Shown here piece after piece: positions 35,597 through 44,136 of a stretch of 64,000 bases of DNA (position 1 is its first letter; each line of letters begins with the position of its first letter). The notes beneath the pieces were generated by a model that was not told the origin of the DNA, did no database searches, and saw only the letters and a program-made list of their open reading frames with translations. The stretch is from Magnetospirillum sp. (lineage in GTDB: Bacteria; Pseudomonadota; Alphaproteobacteria; CACIAM-22H2), in the NCBI GenBank assembly GCA_027532905.1, contig JAPZUA010000006.1, positions 160,101 through 224,100 of the forward strand, read 5' to 3'. Both the position numbers and the translations under genes were made by a program.

Positions 35597-37159
35597 TCAC
35601 GCCCGCCAGATCTCCTCGAAGCGGATGGACCAGATTTGCGGATGGTAGGGCATGTTGCGAATGTGTTTGCGCTTCACGAGGAACGTGTCGCCGCCGGCCG
35701 CCAGAATGGCCGGCACTTCCTCATGCAAGATCGCCTGCATCTCGGCGTAGATCGCCTTGCGCTTGAGGGCGTCCGCCGTGACCATCGCTTCGTTGTAAAG
35801 CGCGAGATACTTGTCGTGCTCCGGCCCCCGCCAATGGCCGCTTTCGACAAAGGCCCCGCGCATTCTGAAAAGGCTTATGCCCGGATTGCGCGAACCGACC
35901 GCCGTCATCGCGAATTTGTGGAAGTTGGCCTTGGCGAAGTCGTTGTCGCCGGTGCGGAACTGGATGTAGCCGTCGTTCGGGCGCTCGTCGAGCGTCAGCG
36001 TGAAGCCGGCGTCCCGAACCGTCTGCTGAAGCACTTGAAAATAGCGGCCGGCTTCGGGCAATTGCGGCGACCAGTAGAGCGCGCCGAGATTGATGCCGTT
36101 CGGATAGCCGGCTTCGGCCAGCAGCTGCTTGGCCTTTGCCACGTCGCGGCCGCCTGGACGCGGAACGAAAACGGGATCGGTGACCATAAGATGGCTGTCG
36201 TTGCTGACCCAGCCGTACTTGCCGCCGTAGGCAATGCGGACGATCGCCTCGCGGTCGATCGCGTAGGCGAAGGCCTGCCGCACGCGCTTGTCGAGCCAAG
36301 GCGAGCCCGGGTGTTTAGGCAGCTGAATCACGAAGGAATAGCCGCCTTTGGAGCTCTCGATGTCGAAGGCTGGATCGTTCGCAAGTTGCACGGCGGCGCG
36401 CGCGTCGATGTTGAGAACCGCGTCGAACTGCCCCGAGCGCAGCCCGTTGAGCGCCGATTCCTGCTGCCCCTCCCGGTTGTGGATTTCGATCCGGTCGAGA
36501 TAGGGAAATCCCTTGCGCCAGTAGCCGTCGAATCGCTCGAGGACCATAAGACGATTGGGATCGCTCTGGACGATCCGGTAGGGACCGGTCCCGATTCCGT
36601 CGAGGCCGATGGTTTCCAAGGGCCCCGCCTTCATGATCGGGCTGTTGTATTCCGCGAGCACATAGGGGAATTCGGCGTTGCCGGACTCGAGCGTGAACCG
36701 GACGCCGTGCTTTCCAGTCTGTTCGACCTTGGTGATCTGGCGGGCAAAGGGTGCGTTCTGGCGGTGGTATTCGAACGACGCCGTCGCGTCGGCGGCCGTC
36801 ATCTCCGTCATGTCGTGGAACATGACGCCCTCGCGCAAGGTCATGTCCCAAACCGCGAGGGTCTCGTCGACCGGCTCAAGCTTGCTCGCGATCTCAAGCT
36901 CGACGCCGAGCTGCGGATTGACCCAAGTCGGCGTCGACCATATCGGTTTCGTGTTGGCATCGACGATGAAGTACGGGTGTCGGTGGTTGTTTGGTCCCGC
37001 CGAGCGCCGGTTGGCAGAAAGCTGGGCACAGACCAATGTCCCGCCGCGTTGGGGCTGCGACTGCGCGGCGGCTGCGTCGGGCAACACGGCGCCGACCGCT
37101 GTGAGGAGGGCGGCGCCAGCCCCGCCCTTCAGGATGTTACGCCGATCAATCCGGTTCAT
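35597..37159 (-). CDS. Peptide/nickel-type solute-binding protein, tandem copy 1
   Basis: A 520-residue family 5 binding protein with a Tat signal (RRNILKGGAGAALLTAVGAV, cut near AAAAQ). The ATG at 37159 is preferred over one at 37171 because GAGG lies about seven bases before it. It is a close paralog of the next gene upstream: both share FEYHR/FELHR, MVLERFDGYWRKG/MVFERFDGYWRKD and KHPGSP segments in order. Confidence 0.88.
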   Translation of the reverse strand: MNRIDRRNILKGGAGAALLTAVGAVLPDAAAAQSQPQRGGTLVCAQLSANRRSAGPNNHRHPYFIVDANTKPIWSTPTWVNPQLGVELEIASKLEPVDETLAVWDMTLREGVMFHDMTEMTAADATASFEYHRQNAPFARQITKVEQTGKHGVRFTLESGNAEFPYVLAEYNSPIMKAGPLETIGLDGIGTGPYRIVQSDPNRLMVLERFDGYWRKGFPYLDRIEIHNREGQQESALNGLRSGQFDAVLNIDARAAVQLANDPAFDIESSKGGYSFVIQLPKHPGSPWLDKRVRQAFAYAIDREAIVRIAYGGKYGWVSNDSHLMVTDPVFVPRPGGRDVAKAKQLLAEAGYPNGINLGALYWSPQLPEAGRYFQVLQQTVRDAGFTLTLDERPNDGYIQFRTGDNDFAKANFHKFAMTAVGSRNPGISLFRMRGAFVESGHWRGPEHDKYLALYNEAMVTADALKRKAIYAEMQAILHEEVPAILAAGGDTFLVKRKHIRNMPYHPQIWSIRFEEIWRA

Positions 37160-37231
37160 GGCAATCCTCATCGAGTTGGTATTTGGTCTTGCTTTGACGC
37201 GATCGTGCGATGCGCCTGGTACGGGATGGCC

Positions 37232-38797
37232 TCAGGCCTTCCAGACGCCGTCCCAGGTGATCGACCAGTGCTGCGGGTGGTTGTTGAGCCCGCGCACGTT
37301 CGGCCGCCGGATCAACACGTTGTTGCGGCCGGCCGGCAGGATGGCGGGGACCTCGTCGTAGCAGATCTTCTGCATCTCCGCGTAGATCGCTTTGCGTTTG
37401 GCCGTATCGGCCGTGACCATGGCCTCTCGGTACAGCGCCAAGTAGCGGTCGTGGCCGGGGCCGGACCAGTAGCCCGACTCGTTGTTGGCGCCGCGCATGC
37501 GGAAAAGGCTGATGCCCGGGTTGCGCGGCCCCACGGCGGTATAGGCGAATTTATGCCAGTTGCCCTTCGTCACGTCCGCGTCGCCTTGGCGGAAATTCAA
37601 ATAGCCGTCGTTCGGCCGCTCTTCGATGGGCAGGGTGATGCCTGCTTCCTTCACGGTTTCCTGAATGACCTGAAAATAGCGACCCATCTCCGGCCATTGC
37701 GGTGCGTAATACAGCGTCGGCAGCGTGATGCCATTGGGGTGGCCGGCTTCGACCAGCAGGGCCCGCGCTTTGGCGACATCGCGCCTGATCGGGCGCCCGA
37801 CGAACATCGGGTCGGTGCCTGCCATGTGACTGTCGTTCCCGAGCCAACCGAATCGCGCGCCGCCGTAGACGATGCGTTGGATCGCCTCGCGGTCGATGGC
37901 ATAGGCGAGGGCCCGGCGAATGCGGACGTCGAGGAACGGCGAGCCAGGGTGCTTGGGCAGGATGATGACTGCTTGGTCGCCGGAGGAAGCGGGCACGACC
38001 TCAGTTTCCGCTTCGGCGGTTAGCTGGCGCACCAGGCGCGGGTCGATGTTCAGTACCGCGTCGAATTGGCGCGAACGGAAGCCGTTGATCGCACTTTCCA
38101 TCTGCCCTTCGCGGTTGATCACTTCGAGGCGATCGAGGAAAGGCTGGTCTTTCCGCCAGTAGCCGTCGAACCTTTCGAACACCATCCGGCGCTGCGGATC
38201 CGCCTCGACGATTCTGAACGGACCGGTGCCGATGCCGGTCATGCCGATCTTCTCGAAATCGTCGTTCGCCGGCATCACGACGTTGTCATACTCGGCCAGA
38301 ACGTAGGGAAACTCGGAATTGCCCGCGTCAAGGAAGAAGCGCAAGGAATGGGCCCCCGTCACCTCGGTCGACTTGATCTGCTGAGAGGCGAAGTTGCGTC
38401 GGCGGTGCAATTCGAAGGACGAGGCCCAATCCTTTGCGGTCACATCGCGGCCGTCGTGGAACTTCACGCCCTCGCGAATGGTCACATCCCAAACATTGAG
38501 CTTGTCGTCCGTCGGCGCCAGATTGGCGGCCAATTCGTTGACGATGTTCAGTCCTTCGTCGACCCATGTCAGCGTGTTGTAGGCGGAGCGCGTGATGAGA
38601 TCTATCATGAAGTACGGATGCTTAGTGTTAGACGCGTCGCCGCCGCGGCGATTGCCCGAGCATTGCGCGTAGACAAGCGTGCCACCCCGTTTCGGCAGCA
38701 CCGATTGCGCAAATGCCGATCCGAGTAGCGCGGAGTCGAAGGCTGTCATCAGGGCAGTTGCTCCGAGAAGAGCGGAGCGACGGGTGAGCTTGGGCAT
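37232..38797 (-). CDS. Peptide/nickel-type solute-binding protein, tandem copy 2
   Basis: A 521-residue paralog of the preceding protein with a Tat-like signal (LTRRSALLGATALMTAFDSA). Of three in-frame ATGs at 38809, 38803 and 38797, the last has GGAG at good distance and removes overlap with the palindrome upstream. Two nearly equal binding proteins for one permease suggests a widened ligand range. The LysR gene is divergent. Confidence 0.88.
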   Translation of the reverse strand: MPKLTRRSALLGATALMTAFDSALLGSAFAQSVLPKRGGTLVYAQCSGNRRGGDASNTKHPYFMIDLITRSAYNTLTWVDEGLNIVNELAANLAPTDDKLNVWDVTIREGVKFHDGRDVTAKDWASSFELHRRRNFASQQIKSTEVTGAHSLRFFLDAGNSEFPYVLAEYDNVVMPANDDFEKIGMTGIGTGPFRIVEADPQRRMVFERFDGYWRKDQPFLDRLEVINREGQMESAINGFRSRQFDAVLNIDPRLVRQLTAEAETEVVPASSGDQAVIILPKHPGSPFLDVRIRRALAYAIDREAIQRIVYGGARFGWLGNDSHMAGTDPMFVGRPIRRDVAKARALLVEAGHPNGITLPTLYYAPQWPEMGRYFQVIQETVKEAGITLPIEERPNDGYLNFRQGDADVTKGNWHKFAYTAVGPRNPGISLFRMRGANNESGYWSGPGHDRYLALYREAMVTADTAKRKAIYAEMQKICYDEVPAILPAGRNNVLIRRPNVRGLNNHPQHWSITWDGVWKA

Positions 38798-38806
38798 TGA
38801 CATCTC

Positions 38807-38823
38807 CATAGAAAATATCTATG
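38807..38823. promoter_or_regulatory. LysR-type palindrome between importer and regulator
   Basis: CATAGA-AAATA-TCTATG, a perfect 6+5+6 inverted repeat in the 70-bp divergent gap. It has the AT-rich dyad form of LysR boxes and lies just upstream of the preferred start of the binding-protein gene. Confidence 0.5.
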
Positions 38824-38871
38824 TTCAGGGGATCGACTTTATGTATTGTAAAGAACAAGAGTGACGGATTG

Positions 38872-39816
38872 ATGATGCTCGACGAAAATTCCAAGGGCCC
38901 TGGTCGCCGCGAGCGGGAAATCACTTTGTCGGGCTTGCGCACCTTCGTGGCGGTTGCCGAAAAGCGCAGTTTCGCGGGCGCAGCTCAAGCCCTTGGCGTC
39001 AGCCAGCCGACGGTTTCGGTCCAGCTCGCAGCACTTGAGGACGCGTGCGGCGTGCTGCTGCTCAACCGCCGGCCGAATCTCGAATTGACCGAAGCGGGTG
39101 CCGAACTCTTCGTGCGCGCGCGCCTGGCGGTCGGCCGGGCCGAAGAGTTTGCGACGTCGGCGAAGGATCTGCGCCTGATGCAGCGCGGGTCCTTGCGGAT
39201 CGGCATGTCGACGCCGCACTGCGCCCTGCCCATCGTGGCGGCGTTCATGAAGTCCTATCCCGCTGTGACCTTGACCACGACAATGGGCAACACTGCCGAA
39301 CTTCTCGATCAGATCACGCGATGCCGCATCGATATCGGCGTCATGACGCTGATGGAGCCGCTTACTTCGTTCGCTTGTGCGCTTGTGTCGTCCCCGCGTC
39401 TACTCGTCTGCATGCGCGCCGACGATCCGCTCGCGCGCCGGGCGGCGTTGCGCCCGTCCGAGATTGCGGGTCGGCCAATGGTCATGCGCGAGGTTGGCTC
39501 GATGACGCGCGCCGTCGTCGAAGCGTGCTTTGAAGCCGAGCGGGTTCCTCTCGACGTGCGGCTTGTGCTGGCAAGCCGCGAAGCGACCAAGGAGGCGATC
39601 GCGGCCGGCATGGGCCTCGGCGCCGTGTTCGAGAACGAACTCGGCGAGGACCAGCGCTTGACCGGCGTGCCCTTTGCAACTCAGCCCAAACCGCACGGTG
39701 TTTATGCCGTCGCGTTGAAGGAGTCACTCGATATCCCTACCGTCCGGGGCTTTATCGAGCACGTACCCGCCGGAGCGCGCACGCCGACTGCAGCGAAATC
39801 CAAAGGACGCCGATGA
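38872..39816 (+). CDS. LysR-family regulator, aminoethylphosphonate-locus type
   Basis: A 314-residue LysR protein with HTH GAAQALGVSQPTVSVQLAAL. The effector domain has segments I associate with the regulators of aminoethylphosphonate catabolism: SYPAVTLTTTMGNTAELLDQ, ADDPLARRAALRPSEIAGRP, VMREVGSMTRAVVEACF, and ASREATKEAIAAGMGLGAVF followed by ENELGEDQRL. That family link is from memory and needs a profile search. Two adjacent ATGs (38872, 38875) are possible. It is divergent from the second importer operon and is its probable regulator. Confidence 0.8.
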   Translation: MMLDENSKGPGRREREITLSGLRTFVAVAEKRSFAGAAQALGVSQPTVSVQLAALEDACGVLLLNRRPNLELTEAGAELFVRARLAVGRAEEFATSAKDLRLMQRGSLRIGMSTPHCALPIVAAFMKSYPAVTLTTTMGNTAELLDQITRCRIDIGVMTLMEPLTSFACALVSSPRLLVCMRADDPLARRAALRPSEIAGRPMVMREVGSMTRAVVEACFEAERVPLDVRLVLASREATKEAIAAGMGLGAVFENELGEDQRLTGVPFATQPKPHGVYAVALKESLDIPTVRGFIEHVPAGARTPTAAKSKGRR

Positions 39817-39953
39817 CCGACCTAACTGATTTTTCTTGTATCAGGGCGAATGAGAGATCTGGGCCACATCGGGCGATGTAAGGATCTGATCGGATATACG
39901 AGAAACCTCATACAGCTATGGACAATTCTCAGATCTGAATGTCTTGCTCCAAA

Positions 39954-39992
39954 GGAGCTCACTTAGGTCCACTTCGGCACGCCATTCGCCAA
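39954..39992 (+). repeat. Decayed hairpin repeat copy
   Basis: GGAGCTCACTTAGGTCCACT then TCGGCACGCCA match the left arm and core of the type B copies, but the right arm is lost. Confidence 0.5.
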
Positions 39993-40043
39993 TCGATGTG
40001 CCGCGCGCCGCACGACTTTAGGGGACATCCATTGGTCGTCGCC

Positions 40044-40101
40044 AATAGTGCCCACTTTCACCCGCTACGGCACGCCAGTGGCGACGAAAGTGAGAACTAT
40101 T
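40044..40101 (+). repeat. Hairpin repeat copy 4 (mixed arm)
   Basis: Left AATAGTGCCCACTTTC, right GAAAGTGAGAACTATT. The outer and inner parts pair; only three central positions (GCC against TCT-type) mismatch, so the right arm is a mosaic of both types. Confidence 0.85.
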
Positions 40102-40138
40102 CGACCTTTTCAGAAATCCCTTAAGTCCGCAAAGGTGA

Positions 40139-41008
40139 TCAGCCTTTCACAACAGCTCTATGAAGCAGTCGTCTTGCGGTGCCATTGAACGCGTCACGGC
40201 GATGCATTGTTCGGCGGTTATCCCACATGATCAGGTCGCCGATCCGCCAAGTTTGTGTCCACAAATGCTGCGGCGAGGCGTTTGATACGTGCTGCCAGAG
40301 GCGATCGAGCAGGGTTTCGCTGTCGGCAATTTCGAGGCCCATGACATAGGCATTATACCGTTTTCCCAGATAGAGCGTCTCCAGCCCAGTTTCCGGGTGA
40401 CGCTGAACGATCGGATGGACGGCACCCGGTATGTTGCGTATGTCCCCGCCCGTTGGCGCGATAGTGCCAGCGCGCTGCTTACCTGAAGAGGCGTACACTG
40501 CGTCGTGCTTGATCGAGAGGCCCGAAATATCGCGTCGAAGGTCATTCGGGAGCGCCTCAAGAATTCCGACCATATCGATGAAATGGGTATTGCCGCCGCC
40601 GCTCGGAACTTCGAGTGCGCGAAGCAAAGAGGCCGAGGGCGGGCGTTCGATGAAGCACATGTCCGAATGCCAATCGGCTTCGCCCGCACCAAGCTCGCCG
40701 ATCGGCACGCCGTTCTCGACGATGTTCGAAACCCTTACCAACTCGGGAAAACCTTCGATATAGACGCGCCCTGTAAGCCGCGTGCCGGGATTGAAATCAA
40801 GCTCGCCGAAGGCGCGCGCGAACGCGACATGCGTGGCGTCGTCGATCGTGCATTGGGGAAAGCGAACGACGCCGCGCTCAAGCCAAGCGCTGCGAACAGT
40901 CGGAATGTCGATCGACGCGAGGTTGGCGAAATTGACGCCAAGAATGTCGGCGCCGATTGTACCGTTTGCGTTTCGGACTTCTATGCGCGGCGGGGTTTCT
41001 TGGGTCAT
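40139..41008 (-). CDS. TauD/TfdA-family Fe(II)/2-oxoglutarate dioxygenase
   Basis: A 289-residue dioxygenase that hydroxylates a small substrate using 2-oxoglutarate. The iron triad is visible: HxD in ADWHSDMCF near residue 112 and the distal His in DNRRTMHRRDAF near 270. The Arg for 2-oxoglutarate is probably in TARRLLHR. It is the last gene of the eight-gene operon and overlaps the GMC gene by four bases. Family substrates include taurine, sulfonates, phenoxyacids and betaines. Confidence 0.9.
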   Translation of the reverse strand: MTQETPPRIEVRNANGTIGADILGVNFANLASIDIPTVRSAWLERGVVRFPQCTIDDATHVAFARAFGELDFNPGTRLTGRVYIEGFPELVRVSNIVENGVPIGELGAGEADWHSDMCFIERPPSASLLRALEVPSGGGNTHFIDMVGILEALPNDLRRDISGLSIKHDAVYASSGKQRAGTIAPTGGDIRNIPGAVHPIVQRHPETGLETLYLGKRYNAYVMGLEIADSETLLDRLWQHVSNASPQHLWTQTWRIGDLIMWDNRRTMHRRDAFNGTARRLLHRAVVKG

Positions 41009-42699
41009 GCGGCAGCTTTCGGAATGAGGTCGGCAAGACGTTCGGCGAGCATGAGGGTCGGAAGATTCGTATTGGTGCGCGTAATCCGCGGCATGATCGA
41101 TGCGTCGGCAACAAAGAGATTGCGCGCACCGATCACAGCACCGCTCGAATCGACGACGCTGGCGTCGTCGTTACGAGCACCCATACGGCACGTCCCGCTC
41201 GCGTGCCAAGACGTTCCGAGTGTAGAACGCACATAGTCCTCGATTGTTCGGTCGTTCTGCAGGATGTCTGTCAGCGACTCGCCGTTGGTAATGACCCGGC
41301 GAATGAGGAAACGGCGCAAAGGCTTCGAGCTGTCCATGGCAAGGGCGCCGATCCGCGAAAGAAGTTCGTTGCGCAAAATAGGGCGGCTCAGTCCTTCGAT
41401 CCGTTGCGACAGACGCGCGGGGAAAACGTCGCTGACCGTCTCGGGGCGCAGATGGTCGCTCAGCACGGTTGCGACAAGCCGGAAGCCACCGACAATGCGC
41501 CGCACGTCGCGCGGGTCGGACATGCCGTTGAAGTCGATGGCGGGTGCCACGTGCGGGTCGCCGCTCCGCAAGGCGACGGATCCGCGCGAATAGGGAAGGG
41601 CGATATAGGCGCGCAGCGCGCAGATGCGCGCACCCACCGCGTGCCACATCGCGCGCGCACCGCCGGACAGCACCATGTCGGACGGCTCGCATCCGGCGAC
41701 TTGCGACGAATAGCGCAGATACGCCGTCACCGCGCGCGAGGGCGGCACCGTGCGGCCGGTCGGTTCGGTGTAGGCCGAGATCGATACGATCGGATGGTCT
41801 TGGAGATTTTTGCCGACACCGGGCCGGTGCGCGATCGTCGCGATCCCGTGACGGCCGAGCGCGTTGCCGTCGCCGATGCCCGACAGCATCAGAATTTGTG
41901 GCGTGCGCAAGGCGCCCGCAGCGAGGATCACGCGTTCGGCGTCGAGGCGGACGGGCTCGCCGTCGCGCATCGCTTCGACACCGACGGCGCGCCCGTTTTC
42001 GGTCACGACGCGCAGCACACGCGTCTGGGTCAGAATCGCGAGATTGGCGCGCGCCCGCACGTCGGCGCCCAGATAAGCGCGCGATGCCGAATGGCGCGTC
42101 GTGCCGTCGTTGCTGAAGGGCAGCGGGCCGTAGCCGTCGCCGAATTCGCCGTTCAAATCCGGAATATGGGCAAAACCTAGGCGCGACCAGGCGCGCGCAT
42201 AGGCGGCCGTGACCGAATCCCACGTCGCACTGTGCGTGCGCTTGATGGCGATGGGACCGGTCGTGCCATGCAGGTCGCCGCCGAAATCGAGATCGGTTTC
42301 GAGTTTGCGGAAATAGGGCAGCACCGCCGTCCAGTTCCAGCCGGCTGCGCCGCTCTCATGCCAATGCTCGTAGTCGGCTGGCGCACCGCGCAACGCGATC
42401 TGACCGTTGATCGACGAGCCGCCGCCCAGCAGCATGCCTTGTTTGTAGGCTGCGTCGTCGCCGCCTTGGGCATGTCGGGCGCGCAAGTTCGGCCAGAAAT
42501 ACTGCGGATCGACGAAAGCGCGGCCGCCATACGTATCGGTCAGGTCGGCGCGCGCCTGCGCATCGAAATCGGGGCCTGCTTCGACAAGGCAAACGCGGCG
42601 ACACGGATCCTCGGACAGGCGCGAGGCGAGCACGCAACCTGCCGAGCCGCCGCCGACGATCAGATAGTCGGCCCGCGTACCTGGGACCGACATTCCCAT
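41005..42699 (-). CDS. GMC-family FAD oxidoreductase
   Basis: A 564-residue choline/alcohol dehydrogenase-like flavoprotein. The dinucleotide motif is YLIVGGGSAGCVLASRLSED near the N-terminus, followed by GGSSINGQIALRG. The C-terminal catalytic His is in SWHASGTCRMG, with NTNLPTLMLAERLADLI closing the protein. The start at 42699 shares a base with the previous stop (TGATG); a longer upstream reading overlaps the FAD gene. It likely oxidises an alcohol made by, or feeding, the dioxygenase. Confidence 0.9.
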   Translation of the reverse strand: MGMSVPGTRADYLIVGGGSAGCVLASRLSEDPCRRVCLVEAGPDFDAQARADLTDTYGGRAFVDPQYFWPNLRARHAQGGDDAAYKQGMLLGGGSSINGQIALRGAPADYEHWHESGAAGWNWTAVLPYFRKLETDLDFGGDLHGTTGPIAIKRTHSATWDSVTAAYARAWSRLGFAHIPDLNGEFGDGYGPLPFSNDGTTRHSASRAYLGADVRARANLAILTQTRVLRVVTENGRAVGVEAMRDGEPVRLDAERVILAAGALRTPQILMLSGIGDGNALGRHGIATIAHRPGVGKNLQDHPIVSISAYTEPTGRTVPPSRAVTAYLRYSSQVAGCEPSDMVLSGGARAMWHAVGARICALRAYIALPYSRGSVALRSGDPHVAPAIDFNGMSDPRDVRRIVGGFRLVATVLSDHLRPETVSDVFPARLSQRIEGLSRPILRNELLSRIGALAMDSSKPLRRFLIRRVITNGESLTDILQNDRTIEDYVRSTLGTSWHASGTCRMGARNDDASVVDSSGAVIGARNLFVADASIMPRITRTNTNLPTLMLAERLADLIPKAAA

Positions 42700-44105
42700 C
42701 AATGCGTACCTTCGAGCACCGCTCCTTGCATCGCGAGCCCGTCGCGAAGTTTGCGTATGGGCACGCTGCGAATGTCGCCCGGATCGTTCGAACGCAGGCT
42801 GATCGCAGCACCGAGACCGGCCGCTTCGCCTTGCGCCATGCACGGCCCCATGACGCGCGCCGAGCCGTGCGCTTCCCGATCGGCCGACATGCAGCGGCCG
42901 GCGACGTAAACGTTTTTGATGCCGCGCGCCACGATCATGTCGTAGGGCATGTCGTACGAGCCGCCATGGCGCACCGGGATGCGCACCTGCTTGATGCCGT
43001 CTTGGTGGATGTCGATATGGTGCGAGCCTTTACCAATCCCGTCCTCGCGTTTGCGCGCGTTCAGCACGTCGTCGCCGGTCAGCACGTAGTCGCACACGAT
43101 CCGGCGCGTCTCGCGGATGCCAACGCGATGCGACAGGCCGCTGAAATGCGCATTCTCGAAGCCCGGGACGCGGCGGCGCATGAATCCCACGCAGCTCCAG
43201 ACCTGATCGACGAGCGTGCCGAACGCATCGGACAGTTTGACCGTGTCTGTCGCGTCAATATTGGCGATGCGGGTCGTGTTGACCGACACTTCGCCGCGCT
43301 CGGCCGACACGGGGATGATGCCGATGAGAGCGGTTTCGTATTTGAGATCGCCGCTGCGGATCCCCTCTTGGATCATGGGGCCGTTGCCCTTGATGAACAC
43401 GGCCGGCTGGCCCTGTTCGTAGAGTTTTTCGGCGCATTGGCGCGCCGTTAGCTCGGACCCCATCCATTCGCTTTCGCCCACAGCCAGATTTTCGGGCGCA
43501 TCGACGCAGAATTGGAGCAGACGTTTGGAATCGACGCCCGAGATTCGGAACAGCATCGTCAAAGGCTGGTACTCGCCTTTATCGTTCGAGACCATGGTGT
43601 CCGCACCGGCTTGCACGGCAAGATCGCCGTCGCCCGAACAGTCGATATAGACCTTTGACGTGACCAGCGTGCGTTGGCGCTTGTTGAGGATGACCACGCC
43701 GGTCACTTCGCCGCCGCGCGTTACGACATCTTCGGCAAACGAATACATCCAAACATGCACGCCGTGGCGCCGCACGACATTGCTGACGGCGACCTTCATG
43801 ATTTCGGGGTCGATGCAAACATACCAGATCAGCCGCCAATCCTTGACCGGGCCGATATAGCCGCCCAGGCGCGCATGCTCGTCGAGAATTTCTTTGAGCA
43901 CGCCGCCCACGACCCATTCGCCGCGCGCATTGAGCGCGCCGTCGACCGGCAGACCGGTGATCAGTTCGCCGCCGATCATCGAACCGGCTTCGACCAGCAG
44001 CGTCTTGGCGCCGTTCTTGGCCGCACTGATTGCCGCCGCAATTCCCGCACAGCCGCCGCCCACGACAACAACGTCGTACTGCGCATGCTCGATTTTCTGG
44101 GCCAT
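42699..44105 (-). CDS. FAD-dependent oxidoreductase (FAD_oxidored type)
   Basis: A 468-residue flavoprotein. The N-terminal motif is VVVGGGCAGIAAAISAA with TLLVEAGSMIGG, and VYIDCSGDGDLAVQAGAD marks the second FAD contact. The C-terminal VYVAGRCMSADREAHGSARV segment is typical of this family. The start at 44105 follows AGAGAG. Its reaction is unknown; co-occurrence with sugar-type importers is common. Confidence 0.88.
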   Translation of the reverse strand: MAQKIEHAQYDVVVVGGGCAGIAAAISAAKNGAKTLLVEAGSMIGGELITGLPVDGALNARGEWVVGGVLKEILDEHARLGGYIGPVKDWRLIWYVCIDPEIMKVAVSNVVRRHGVHVWMYSFAEDVVTRGGEVTGVVILNKRQRTLVTSKVYIDCSGDGDLAVQAGADTMVSNDKGEYQPLTMLFRISGVDSKRLLQFCVDAPENLAVGESEWMGSELTARQCAEKLYEQGQPAVFIKGNGPMIQEGIRSGDLKYETALIGIIPVSAERGEVSVNTTRIANIDATDTVKLSDAFGTLVDQVWSCVGFMRRRVPGFENAHFSGLSHRVGIRETRRIVCDYVLTGDDVLNARKREDGIGKGSHHIDIHQDGIKQVRIPVRHGGSYDMPYDMIVARGIKNVYVAGRCMSADREAHGSARVMGPCMAQGEAAGLGAAISLRSNDPGDIRSVPIRKLRDGLAMQGAVLEGTH

Positions 44106-44136
44106 ATCCGTCTCTCTGCCATTGGGTTTCAAAAAG

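Larger units (their letters stand above)
39817..40138 (+). other. Intergenic, hairpin repeat copy 4 and a decayed copy
   Basis: Holds the repeat at 40044-40101 and a degraded relative at 39954-39992; no gene seen. The TauD and LysR genes converge here. Confidence 0.5.

Noticed and set aside
35291..38023. A 910-codon open frame on the plus strand
   Set aside because: It lies antisense to the two binding-protein genes, whose signals, motifs and ribosome sites are clear; it is an artefact of high GC.
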